Of a stretch of DNA of 36,406 bases, positions 1 to 7,030 are shown piece after piece. The position numbers and the translations under genes are program-made. This DNA is from an uncultured Collinsella sp. (GTDB lineage: Bacteria > Actinomycetota > Coriobacteriia > Coriobacteriales > Coriobacteriaceae). Position 1 is the stretch's first letter; each line of letters starts with the position of its first letter. Where the stretch lies: NCBI GenBank assembly GCA_958427355.1, contig CAUACA010000020.1, forward strand, positions 1-36,406, written 5' to 3'. The notes under the pieces were generated by a model. That model was given only the letters and a program-made list of their open reading frames with translations. It ran no database searches and was not told where the DNA came from.

Positions 1-53
1 TCCTTTATCAGACTTCCTACACTTGAAAAGTGCGAACATAAAAACAGTTTCAT
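1..53 (-). CDS. Partial gene running off the left edge; possible peptidase S51 / glutamine amidotransferase-like protein
   Basis: On the minus strand an ATG at 51-53 lies 7 bases downstream of a strong Shine-Dalgarno AAAGGAG (61-67), and the frame stays open to the window edge. The 17 visible residues read MKLFLCSHFSSVGSLIK. The start MKLFL followed by S-x-F resembles the N-terminus of PepE-like (peptidase S51) class I glutamine amidotransferase-fold proteins, but this is recalled similarity over very few residues. The strong ribosome binding site and clean start support a real gene; the product name is tentative. It lies downstream of, and on the same strand as, the alcohol dehydrogenase gene, separated by hairpin-rich DNA. 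Confidence 0.6.
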   Translation of the reverse strand, partial: MKLFLCSHFSSVGSLIK

Positions 54-191
54 CAGTATTCTCCTTTATATATAAATTCTTATTTGTTGAACTAAGCCGT
101 GTATACCATATGCTCCGATGAAAGAACGCCCCGATATAGTGAAATTTTGCCGTTTTCCTGCGTATGTGCGTACACACTCCACAGGAATTCT

Positions 192-240
192 AAGGGGCCT
201 GCCCCTTTAGCACACGGACTTTGGAACAAAGTCTAGTGTG
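192..240. repeat. Two adjacent short hairpins in the left spacer
   Basis: AAGGGGC (192-198) pairs with GCCCCTT (201-207). Immediately after, CACAC-ACTTTG (211-223) pairs with CAAAGT-GTGTG (227-240) around a 3-base loop with a small internal bulge. No gene covers them. They are the first of several inverted repeats between 190 and 560. They may be decayed terminators or REP-like elements; the role is unknown. Confidence 0.5.
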
Positions 241-317
241 TTACGCCTTGCCAGAGGTGTACAGGCTCCCGGTACGCACGTACGTAGCAATTGCCATCAA
301 TGCGCCATATGGGTGGC

Positions 318-346
318 GATCAAGTTCGCACAAAGCGACCTTGATC
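318..346. repeat. Short inverted repeat
   Basis: GATCAAGTTCGC (318-329) faces GCGACCTTGATC (335-346) with one mismatch and a 5-base ACAAA loop. It has no T-tract and no gene overlaps it. It belongs to the cluster of hairpins in the left spacer. Confidence 0.5.
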
Positions 347-352
347 CCGCAA

Positions 353-399
353 AACAAAAGGCAGGATACCATCCCCACGATGATATCCTGCCTTTTGTT
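353..399. repeat. Perfect 16-bp inverted repeat (terminator-like hairpin)
   Basis: AACAAAAGGCAGGATA (353-368) and its exact reverse complement (384-399) flank a 15-base loop. The A-rich and T-rich ends give the look of a bidirectional intrinsic terminator. No gene end lies next to it: the dehydrogenase ends at 568 and already has its own hairpin at 518-558. It may therefore be a dispersed palindromic element. The spacer from 54 to 517 otherwise shows no convincing gene; small open frames there lack ribosome binding sites. Confidence 0.6.
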
Positions 400-517
400 C
401 GTTCCTGTTTACCGTTCCGAGTAGTCCTTCCGCAGAATTTCCGATAAACAAAAAACGTACCCGAGCCCTTTCTCGTAAAGAATCGGGTTCGAGTGCGAAC
501 CGAATGGTGGAGCAATA

Positions 518-558
518 AAAACCACCACAAAGGTGCCTGTCCCCTTTGTGGTGGTTTT
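518..558 (-). terminator. Intrinsic terminator of the dehydrogenase gene; one of two near-identical hairpins
   Basis: Perfect 16-base arms (518-533 and 543-558) enclose a 9-base loop. Read on the minus strand the hairpin begins ten bases after the dehydrogenase stop codon and ends in a T-run, so it fits a Rho-independent terminator. The same 16-base arms occur at 8335-8373 after the glycosyltransferase gene. In gene orientation the loops are also related (GGACAGGCA here, GACAGTA there), which points to a dispersed element used as a terminator. Confidence 0.8.
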
Positions 559-567
559 GGGCCAGTC

Positions 568-1650
568 CTAGAGCGTGTGGCCGTAGGCGTTGGCGGCCTT
601 GATGGCGGCGGCGAACTTTTCGTCGGTGAAGGGCTCGGGGTTGCCCTGCTTCCACTCGTTGGTGGCGTGCGCGTACTCGCACAGGGCCGGGATATCGGAC
701 TCGGAAAGCCCGACCTGCTCAAGCGTCACGGGCAGGCCCATCTGCTTGTTAAAGGCCGCGTAGCGCTCAAGGTTCTCGGTATCGCCCGTATAGGCGAACA
801 GCACGAGCACGCCCAGGCTCACGACTTCGCCGTGCAGGTAGGTGCCCTCGCGCGGAATGCTGCATGTGGCGTTGTAGAATGCGTGCGCCACGCTCGAGTT
901 GTAGTAGTAATCGTTCTGGTTCGTCAGGTTCGAGACATAGCCCGTATTGACCACGATATCGAGTGCGATTTGCTTGACGGCCTCGCTCGACAGGTCCTGG
1001 CGCACGTCCTCAAGACCCTGGACGCCATAGGTAAACAGCGGCTCGGAGCAGGTGTGGGCGAGTGCCAGGCCAAGACCGGCGGTGTGCTCTAGGTTGCCGG
1101 CGCTCGTGGCGTATTCGACCTCGGGCTGCTTAGACAGGGCATCGCCCACGCCGGCCCAGAAGTACTCTGCCGGTGCCTCGGCGATGATCTTGGGGTTGAT
1201 GAAGATGTGCGCGGGTCGGTTGGGGTACGAATAGCCCTCGAGCGAGCCGTCGTCGTTGTAGACAACGGCAATGGCGGTCGCGGCGGAGCAGTTAGAACTG
1301 ATCGTCGGGACGGTGAAGATGATCTTCTTGAGCTCGATGGCTGCGGTCTTCACGGTGTCGAGCGCCTTGCCGCCGCCGCATGCGATGAGCACGTCGGCTT
1401 CCTGGCAGGCAGGGGAGTTCACGACCTTGGCGATATTGGCACGCGTACTGTTGGTGCCATAGACGCGCGTCTCCAGGACCTCGACATCGGTACCTTCAAG
1501 TGCCGCCTCGATTCCCGGCAGCGCCGCAGCCAGGGCTCGCTTGCCGCCAATGATGGCGACTTTCTTCGCGCCGTACTCCGCCAGTGCAGTTGGCAGCTCG
1601 GTAAAGCAATCCTCGCCAACGGTGTAGTCGCTCATTCCAATTGTGCGCAT
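568..1650 (-). CDS. Iron-containing alcohol dehydrogenase family protein, glycerol dehydrogenase-like
   Basis: This 360-residue protein has the group III (iron-dependent) alcohol dehydrogenase plan: an N-terminal NAD(P)-binding domain with GGGKALDT at 92-99, then a helical metal-binding domain. The three metal ligands of glycerol dehydrogenase (Asp, His, His) are placed as expected at D170 (in GVGDALSK), H256 (SVAHAFYN) and H273 (YLHGEVV). Family members oxidise glycerol or related small alcohols and hydroxy acids with NAD+; the substrate here cannot be read from sequence. Residue counts match GldA, so glycerol dehydrogenase or a YbdH-like hydroxycarboxylate dehydrogenase are the main options. 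The ATG at 1648-1650 is preceded by AGAAGG at good spacing. The gene stands alone, divergent from ileS, with a terminator hairpin just after its stop. Confidence 0.88.
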   Translation of the reverse strand: MRTIGMSDYTVGEDCFTELPTALAEYGAKKVAIIGGKRALAAALPGIEAALEGTDVEVLETRVYGTNSTRANIAKVVNSPACQEADVLIACGGGKALDTVKTAAIELKKIIFTVPTISSNCSAATAIAVVYNDDGSLEGYSYPNRPAHIFINPKIIAEAPAEYFWAGVGDALSKQPEVEYATSAGNLEHTAGLGLALAHTCSEPLFTYGVQGLEDVRQDLSSEAVKQIALDIVVNTGYVSNLTNQNDYYYNSSVAHAFYNATCSIPREGTYLHGEVVSLGVLVLFAYTGDTENLERYAAFNKQMGLPVTLEQVGLSESDIPALCEYAHATNEWKQGNPEPFTDEKFAAAIKAANAYGHTL

Positions 1651-1751
1651 AGCAGCCTTCTTTCGTTCGATAAAGTGCTTTCAGGTATTTTGCTCCTAGA
1701 GAAGGTCCACAGCCGCGAGAAATTTCGAACGTATAAAACCAGTGTTGAGGG

Positions 1752-1780
1752 TTTTTCGCCGGCGCGGAACGTGCTAGCAT
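1752..1780 (+). promoter_or_regulatory. Candidate promoter for the ileS leader
   Basis: An extended -10 element, TGC followed by TAGCAT (1775-1780), lies 17 bases after a weak -35 TTTTTC (1752-1757). Transcription would start near 1787, just before the first T-box stem at about 1801. Assignment rests on position and a good -10 only. Confidence 0.5.
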
Positions 1781-1800
1781 ACTCCGCATAAGCGTTGATG

Positions 1801-2056
1801 GGGACGAGTAGTCGGCCGTCCGCATGTTACAGAGAGCGGGGAGCGCTGAGAACCCGTGCATGCGACCGATGAAAATCACCCCGGAGCTGCGGTCCCAACG
1901 GACGCGTCGCACAGGCTCGTCTTAGTAGATATCGCCGAGATGGTCGTCGATACAGGCCAGCCGAGTAACGGATGCGAGCGCGCGAATACGCGGGCGAGGG
2001 CATCTAAGCTGGGTGGTTAAACGAAGAGCTTTTGCGGGCGTACAGTCCGTTTTGTG
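1801..2056 (+). promoter_or_regulatory. T-box riboswitch (isoleucine specific) upstream of ileS
   Basis: The leader has the order of T-box elements. The AGTA motif of the kink-turn follows GGACG at 1802-1810. AGAGAG lies at 1831-1836 and GCTGAGA at about 1845. A GAAAATCACC segment (1871-1880) offers ATC (1875-1877) as the specifier triplet, an isoleucine codon. The T-box core GGGTGGTTAAACG (2011-2023) contains TGGT (2014-2017), which can pair with the ACCA end of a tRNA with discriminator A, as in tRNA-Ile. AAGCT (2006-2010) and AGCTT (2027-2031) close the antiterminator stem. Known role: uncharged tRNA-Ile binds and allows read-through into ileS. The core departs from the common GGTGGNACCGCG consensus. 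Confidence 0.85.
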
Positions 2057-2093
2057 GCGCTTCGTCCCAGCTTGTAGGGACGGGCGCTTTTTT
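2057..2093 (+). terminator. Leader terminator of the ileS T-box
   Basis: GCGC-TT-CGTCCC (2057-2068) pairs with GGGACG-GGCGC (2077-2087) around an 8-base loop and is followed by six T residues (2088-2093). It lies between the T-box core and the ileS ribosome binding site, as expected for transcriptional attenuation. The loop carries AGCTT, which could compete for the antiterminator 5' strand AAGCT at 2006-2010. Confidence 0.85.
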
Positions 2094-2136
2094 GGTGCCC
2101 AACGGGCGTGCGCGCCCACGACATGAAAGGGGTACC

Positions 2137-4938
2137 GTGGCAAACGAGTACAAGCAGACGATGAATCTGCCCAAGACCGGTTTTCCCATGCGTGCCGGTC
2201 TTTCCAAGTCCGAGCCCAAGCGACTCAAGGACTGGCAGGACAACAAGGTCTACGAGCAGGTTCTGAAGAAGAACGAGGGTCACAAGAAGTTCGTGCTGCA
2301 CGACGGCCCTCCGTACGCCAACGGCCCGATCCACATCGGCCACGCCATGAACAAGATCTCCAAGGACATGATCAACCGTTACTGGATGATGCAGGGCTAT
2401 GAGGTTCCATATGTCCCCGGTTGGGATTGCCATGGCCAGCCGATCGAGCATAAGGTCGAGGAGAAGCTCGGCACCGAGAAGTTCAACCAGACCTCCACGG
2501 CTAAGATCCGCGAGCTTTGCAACAAGTTCGCTGTCGAGAACATCGAGCTGCAGAAGGCCGGCTTCCGTCGCCTGGGCGTGCTCGGCGATTGGGACAACCC
2601 CTATCTGACGCTCTATCACCAGCATGACGCCGCCGACATCGAGGTTTTCAAGGCCATGTTCGACAAGGGCATGATCTATCGCGGCCACAAGCCCGTTCAC
2701 TGGTGCAAGCACTGCCATACCGCACTTGCTGAGGCCGAGATTGAGTACTCCGACGAGACGAGCCCGTCCATCTTCGTGCGCTTTGAGATGACCTCCAAGC
2801 CCGCCGGCCTCGAGAACTTCGACGGCCCGGTTGACTTTATCATCTGGACGACCACGCCGTGGACCATCCCCTCCGACCAGGCCGTTTCCCTCAAGCCCGG
2901 TGCCGCCTACGTCGCCGTTGAGCACGACGGCCGCGCCGAGGTCATGCTCGAGGACCTAGCTCCCAAGTGCTGCGAGGAGTTTGGCTGGGAGTACACCCCG
3001 GTTGTGGTCGACGGCAAGCCCTATGTGGTTCCCGCCGAGACCTTCCATCACATTCACTATAAGCAGCCGATCTTTGACGGTGTCGAGGGCGTTGCGCTGT
3101 TGGCCGATTACGTCGGTGTCGATGACGGTACCGGTATCGTCCACAACTCGCCCGGTCACGGCGTCGACGACTACTTCGCCTGCCTCAAGGAGGGCATCAC
3201 CGACATTTGCATGCCGGTCGATGACGACGGCAAGTTCTACACCGGCGAGGAGTTTGGCACCGGCGGCCCCTTCAGCGGCATGGATACCGACGAGGCCAAC
3301 CCGCACATCATCGAGTTCCTGCGCGAGCGCGGCACCCTGGTCCTCGAGAAGAAGATCACGCACAGCTATCCGCACTGCTGGCGCTGCAAGCACCCGGTGC
3401 TCTTCCGTGCTACCGACCAGTGGTTCGTCTCGATGGACAAGACCGGTCTGCGCGAGCAGGCTGGCAAAGAGGTCCGCGAGAACGTCAAGTGGTATCCGGC
3501 TCACGCCGCCAACCGCATCGGCGCCATGGTCGAGCAGCGTCCCGACTGGTGCATCAGCCGTCAGCGCAACTGGGGCGTGCCTATCCCCAGCTACACCTGC
3601 GCCGACTGCGGTGAGAAGATCATGAACGACGCCACGCTCGACGCCGTCATCAAGCTCTTCCACGAGAAGGGTTCCGACGCCTGGTTCACCGACGCTCCCG
3701 AGAGCTACCTGGGCGAGGCTTGCGTCTGCCCCAAGTGCGGTGGCCATCACCTCAAGGCCGATAAGGACATCCTCGACGTGTGGTGGGACTCCGGCGTGTC
3801 TTGGAAGGCCGTCTGCGAGTACCGTCCCGAGCTGGAGTATCCGGCGGATGTGTACCTCGAGGGCTCCGACCAGCACCGCGGTTGGTTCCAGAGCTCGCTG
3901 CTCACCTCGGTGGGCGCCAACGGCCACGCTCCGTACAAGGCGGTCGTCTCGCAGGGCTTCACGCTTGATGGCCAGGGCCGTAAGATGTCCAAGTCGCTCG
4001 GCAACGTCATCGACCCCAACAAGGTCTGCGACGAGATGGGCGCCGACATCATCCGTCTGTGGGTTGCGTCCGTCGATACCAGCTCCGACGTGTCCATCGA
4101 CCACGAGATCCTTGCTCGTACGTCCGATGCCTACCGTCGTTTCCGCAACACGCTGCGCTTCCTGCTCTCCGAGCTCGAGGGTCAGTTTGAGCCCGAGACC
4201 GACGGCGTCGCCTTTGCCGACCTGCTGCCGCTCGACAAGCTCATGGTTGCCCGTCTGACCCAGGTCCAGGCCGAGGTCGACGATGCCTACGCCAGCTATG
4301 AGTTCCCGCGTGCCTACCGCGCGCTCTACGACTTCGTGGTTACCGAGCTCTCCAACGTGTACCTCGACGCCCTGAAGGACCGTCTGTACTGCGACAAGCC
4401 CGGCTCGCTCGAGCGCCGCAGCGCCCAGACCGTGCTGGCCGAGCTCTTCTCGATGCTCATGCGCGACCTGCAGCCGATCCTGTCCTACACGGTCGACGAG
4501 GCCATGGCCTATGCGCCCGCCGGCTGCGTCGATCACCAGAAGTACGCCGCGCTGCTCGATTGGTACAAGTCGCCCATCACGGTCGACCAGGCCAACGAGT
4601 TTGAGGGCGTGCTCGAGGCTTCGCTCGAGCTCCGTAGCGCCGTTACCAAGGCCCTTGAGGATGCCCGCTCCGCCGGCACCTTCACCAAGAGCCAGCAGGT
4701 CCGCGTCAAGGCGGTCGTACCCGCCGAGATGTACGCGCTGCTGACCGGTGACAAGGCGGTCGACCTGGCCGAGTTCTACATCGTCTCCGATGTTGAGCTG
4801 ACCCAGGGCGAGGAGCTCTCCGTCTGCATTGATGCTGCCGAGGGCGAGTGCTGCGACCGTTGCTGGAACTACCGCACCACCGTTGGCGAGTACAACGGTC
4901 ACGCACATATCTGTAAGCGCTGCGCTGATGCGCTGTAG
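2137..4938 (+). CDS. ileS: Isoleucyl-tRNA synthetase
   Basis: This class Ia synthetase of 933 residues charges tRNA-Ile in the cytoplasm and hydrolyses mischarged valine. The HIGH motif is at about 66-69, KMSKS at about 616-620, and the editing domain lies between. The C-terminus ends in a zinc finger with Cys at about 906, 909, 926 and 929, typical of bacterial IleS of this length. I chose the GTG at 2137 because AAAGGGG (2126-2132) precedes it and the protein then starts close to the conserved N-LPKT-FPMRA segment. The upstream in-frame ATG at 2032 lies inside the T-box leader and would translate the terminator. Expression is probably controlled by tRNA-Ile charging through the T-box. Confidence 0.97.
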   Translation: MANEYKQTMNLPKTGFPMRAGLSKSEPKRLKDWQDNKVYEQVLKKNEGHKKFVLHDGPPYANGPIHIGHAMNKISKDMINRYWMMQGYEVPYVPGWDCHGQPIEHKVEEKLGTEKFNQTSTAKIRELCNKFAVENIELQKAGFRRLGVLGDWDNPYLTLYHQHDAADIEVFKAMFDKGMIYRGHKPVHWCKHCHTALAEAEIEYSDETSPSIFVRFEMTSKPAGLENFDGPVDFIIWTTTPWTIPSDQAVSLKPGAAYVAVEHDGRAEVMLEDLAPKCCEEFGWEYTPVVVDGKPYVVPAETFHHIHYKQPIFDGVEGVALLADYVGVDDGTGIVHNSPGHGVDDYFACLKEGITDICMPVDDDGKFYTGEEFGTGGPFSGMDTDEANPHIIEFLRERGTLVLEKKITHSYPHCWRCKHPVLFRATDQWFVSMDKTGLREQAGKEVRENVKWYPAHAANRIGAMVEQRPDWCISRQRNWGVPIPSYTCADCGEKIMNDATLDAVIKLFHEKGSDAWFTDAPESYLGEACVCPKCGGHHLKADKDILDVWWDSGVSWKAVCEYRPELEYPADVYLEGSDQHRGWFQSSLLTSVGANGHAPYKAVVSQGFTLDGQGRKMSKSLGNVIDPNKVCDEMGADIIRLWVASVDTSSDVSIDHEILARTSDAYRRFRNTLRFLLSELEGQFEPETDGVAFADLLPLDKLMVARLTQVQAEVDDAYASYEFPRAYRALYDFVVTELSNVYLDALKDRLYCDKPGSLERRSAQTVLAELFSMLMRDLQPILSYTVDEAMAYAPAGCVDHQKYAALLDWYKSPITVDQANEFEGVLEASLELRSAVTKALEDARSAGTFTKSQQVRVKAVVPAEMYALLTGDKAVDLAEFYIVSDVELTQGEELSVCIDAAEGECCDRCWNYRTTVGEYNGHAHICKRCADAL

Positions 4939-4968
4939 GTTACGGCGTTCATAGAACGCCGTAACCTA
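4936..4968 (+). terminator. Perfect 15-bp hairpin overlapping the ileS stop codon
   Basis: TAGGTTACGGCGTTC (4936-4950) and its exact complement (4954-4968) enclose a 3-base ATA loop. The ileS stop codon TAG forms the first three bases of the stem. There is no T-run after it, so it may stabilise the mRNA end or be a palindromic repeat rather than a classical terminator. Confidence 0.55.
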
Positions 4969-4984
4969 CCGACGCTGCAAACGC

Positions 4985-5070
4985 CCCTAAGCGGCAATCT
5001 GACGTTCAATCGTCGGTCGCGTACCAAAGTACGCTTCCCTCCTCTTTCACGTCACCTTGCTCGCTTAGGG
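4985..5070. repeat. Nested palindromic element downstream of ileS
   Basis: Three inverted repeats are nested: CCCTAAGCG-GCAA (4985-4997) with TTGC-T-CGCTTAGGG (5057-5070); TGACGT (5000-5005) with ACGTCA (5049-5054); and GCGTAC (5019-5024) with GTACGC (5029-5034). The whole can fold into one long branched hairpin. It carries no open frame with a ribosome binding site. It may be a REP/MITE-like element or a structured RNA; function unknown. Confidence 0.6.
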
Positions 5071-5114
5071 ACGTTTTCGCTGTTGGCGACGGTAATGCGG
5101 CGCTTCTATGGACC

Positions 5115-5170
5115 TAGTCGTTGGGGACGTTCTTAAACGACTAGTCAAACAAGAACGTCCCCAACGACTA
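5115..5170. repeat. Inverted repeat with perfect 20-bp arms
   Basis: The arms 5115-5134 and 5151-5170 are exact reverse complements, with a 16-base loop that itself contains the palindrome GACTAGTC (5139-5146). The loop also repeats part of the arm (AACGACTA), so alternative pairings are possible. Length and perfection suggest a recently inserted palindromic element, possibly of the REP type mobilised by a RAYT transposase, although no transposase is in this window. Confidence 0.7.
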
Positions 5171-5184
5171 CCTGTGTCATATTC

Positions 5185-5219
5185 AAGCGGCATTCTGTTT
5201 TTCGGAATGTCGCTTTCGT
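5185..5219 (+). terminator. Candidate intrinsic terminator before lspA
   Basis: AAGCGGCATTC (5185-5195) pairs with GAATGTCGCTT (5205-5215) with one G-U pair, followed by the T-rich TTCGTTTTAT. It could end ileS transcription after the palindromes. The rest of the spacer to 5335 has a possible -10 TATAAG (5278-5283) for lspA without a clear -35. Confidence 0.5.
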
Positions 5220-5335
5220 TTTATGCTGATTATTTCGCTAGCGTTGGTGGATATGTCGTGCGCCCTGCGTGTGACAATATAAGATGGTTAATTGCGTTAA
5301 ACGGAATTCGATTGTTCTGAGGGTAGGGGATTTCT

Positions 5336-5935
5336 TTGGGTCGTGCTGGGGATATGACGCCGCCTTTGCGTTGGCGGTTGGGTGTTGCTGGTGGGGTGGC
5401 GCTGGTTGTGCTGCTTGTTGACCAGTTGACCAAGCTTGCGGTTCGTGCCGTGGGCGATGCACTGCATGTGACCGTCATCCCCGGCGTGATCGACTTCCTG
5501 TTTGTCCGCAATATCGGCGCTGCCTTTAGCATGGGCGAGGGACATGGCATCGCGTTTGCCGTGCTGGCGCTGGCGGTCATTGTCGCTATTGCCGTGTACC
5601 TCGTTCGTGCACCCCAGCTCGCTCATCTTGAGGTTGTGGGCATGGCGATGGTTGCGGGCGGTGCTATCGGCAACGCTATCGATCGTTTGGCCTTTGGCTT
5701 CGTGACCGATTTTATTGCCACCACCTTCATCGACTTCCCTGTTTTCAATGTGGCCGATATCGGCATTACGGTCGGTGTTGTGCTGGCGCTTATCGGTTAC
5801 ATGTTCTTGAGCCCCGCCGCTCGCGAGGTCGATGCGACCGCCGAACTCAACGCTCGTGATGAGGCTCGCGCCAAACGCAAAGCCAAGCAGCGTGGGGAGC
5901 GTGCCCGCAAGATTCGCGAAAGGAATGAGCGCTAA
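5336..5935 (+). CDS. lspA: Lipoprotein signal peptidase (signal peptidase II)
   Basis: LspA cleaves the signal peptide from diacylglyceryl-modified prolipoproteins in the cytoplasmic membrane. The protein has four hydrophobic segments and the family motifs: DQLTK at 29-33, GNAIDR at 112-117 leading to catalytic D125 (FVTDF), and FNVAD ending at catalytic D141. The last 40 or so residues form a strongly basic, Arg/Lys-rich cytoplasmic tail beyond the usual family length. The start is TTG at 5336, with AGGGGA (5325-5330) five bases before it; the ATG at 5354 has its G-run too close. The stop codon overlaps the rluD start by one base (TAATG), so the two are translationally coupled, a common pairing in bacteria. 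Confidence 0.94.
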   Translation: MGRAGDMTPPLRWRLGVAGGVALVVLLVDQLTKLAVRAVGDALHVTVIPGVIDFLFVRNIGAAFSMGEGHGIAFAVLALAVIVAIAVYLVRAPQLAHLEVVGMAMVAGGAIGNAIDRLAFGFVTDFIATTFIDFPVFNVADIGITVGVVLALIGYMFLSPAAREVDATAELNARDEARAKRKAKQRGERARKIRERNER

Positions 5936-6948
5936 TGGCCGACATCCATATTCTTGTTGCCGACGATTCCGCTGGTCAGCGTCTTGACGCCTATCTGGGC
6001 GCCAACGATGGCTGTCCCACACGCTCTGCCTGCGCGCATCTGATCGAGGGAGGCGCCGTTGCCGTCAACGGCGAGACCTGCCTGTCAAAAAAGTATGCTG
6101 TGCGCGCCGGCGACCGCATCTCGGTCGACTTGCCCGAGCCGCACGATCCGACCGACGTGATTCCCGAGGCCATTCCCCTCGATATCCGCTACGAGGACGA
6201 CTACCTCATCGTGCTCTCCAAGCAGCGCGGCCTGGTGTGCCATCCCGCCCACGGCCACGAGAGCGGCACCCTTGCGAACGCTCTGGTCTACCACTGCGGC
6301 ATCGATCATCTTGGTACCGTGCAGGGTGAGGACCGCCCCGGCATCGTGCATCGCCTGGATTGCGATACCTCGGGCCTTATGCTCGCGGCAAAAGACGACG
6401 ACACCCAGCGCGCGCTTCAAAATCTCATCCGCACACGCACGCTCGACCGTCGCTATATCACGCTCGTTCACGGGCACATCGCCATGGACGAGGGCACTAT
6501 CAACACTGGTATTGCCCGATCGACGCGCGACCGCGTGAAGATGGCGGTTTCCGATGACCCCTTTGCGCGCCAGGCCATCACGACTTTTAAGGTGCTCGAG
6601 CGCTTTGATTCCACGCGTTTTGACGACGGCTATACGCTCGTCGAGTGCCACTTGTTTACGGGCCGCACGCATCAGATTCGCGTGCACATGCGCCATATCA
6701 ACCACGCCTGCGTGGGCGATCCGCTCTACGGCAAGTGCGACGCGCGCGCCGATCAGGGTCTGACCAGGCAGTTCCTTCATTCCTGGCGTGTGGCGTTCGA
6801 CCATCCCGTGACGGGAGAGCGCATTGAGTGCCGTGACGAGCTGCCGTGGGACCTTGCCGCGGTTCTGGATGACCTGGCCCCGCGTTCGCTCGGCCGCACT
6901 GCCGCTGGCGACGAAATCGTCCCGCAACTCGGTCTGCTCGAATCCTAG
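5935..6948 (+). CDS. RluA-family pseudouridine synthase (RluD-like)
   Basis: The enzyme isomerises uridines in RNA, most likely 23S rRNA. An N-terminal S4 RNA-binding domain (about 14-65) precedes the catalytic domain. The signature HRLDCDTSG (139-147) holds the catalytic Asp D142, and HQIRVHM near 245 is the other conserved block. Length 337 matches RluD. The exact target positions cannot be told from sequence, since RluA, RluC and RluD share these motifs. The gene overlaps lspA by one base and is co-transcribed with it. Confidence 0.92.
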   Translation: MADIHILVADDSAGQRLDAYLGANDGCPTRSACAHLIEGGAVAVNGETCLSKKYAVRAGDRISVDLPEPHDPTDVIPEAIPLDIRYEDDYLIVLSKQRGLVCHPAHGHESGTLANALVYHCGIDHLGTVQGEDRPGIVHRLDCDTSGLMLAAKDDDTQRALQNLIRTRTLDRRYITLVHGHIAMDEGTINTGIARSTRDRVKMAVSDDPFARQAITTFKVLERFDSTRFDDGYTLVECHLFTGRTHQIRVHMRHINHACVGDPLYGKCDARADQGLTRQFLHSWRVAFDHPVTGERIECRDELPWDLAAVLDDLAPRSLGRTAAGDEIVPQLGLLES

Positions 6949-6966
6949 CCAGTATTAGGTGGTTTC

Positions 6967-6996
6967 TTGAACTCGGTAAGCCTGCGGTAAGATATA
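6967..6996 (+). promoter_or_regulatory. Candidate promoter for the glycosyltransferase gene
   Basis: TTGAAC (6967-6972) and GATATA (6991-6996) are 18 bases apart in the 82-base gap between rluD and the next start. Nothing else is visible in this gap. Confidence 0.4.
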
Positions 6997-7030
6997 CGAT
7001 TGTTTACGTAACGCGTTGCTGGGAGCCTGC

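Noticed and set aside
221..447. Two overlapping small plus-strand open frames in the left spacer
   Set aside because: No Shine-Dalgarno sequences, and they run through the inverted repeats.
2032..2136. N-terminal extension of ileS from an upstream ATG
   Set aside because: It lies inside the T-box core and terminator; the GTG at 2137 has a good ribosome binding site and a family-like N-terminus.
2956..4908. 650-codon antisense open frame opposite ileS
   Set aside because: Same shadow effect; no domain or start signal, while the plus strand is clearly ileS.
5108..5320. 70-codon plus-strand open frame before lspA
   Set aside because: It covers the 20-bp palindrome and a terminator-like hairpin and has no ribosome binding site.
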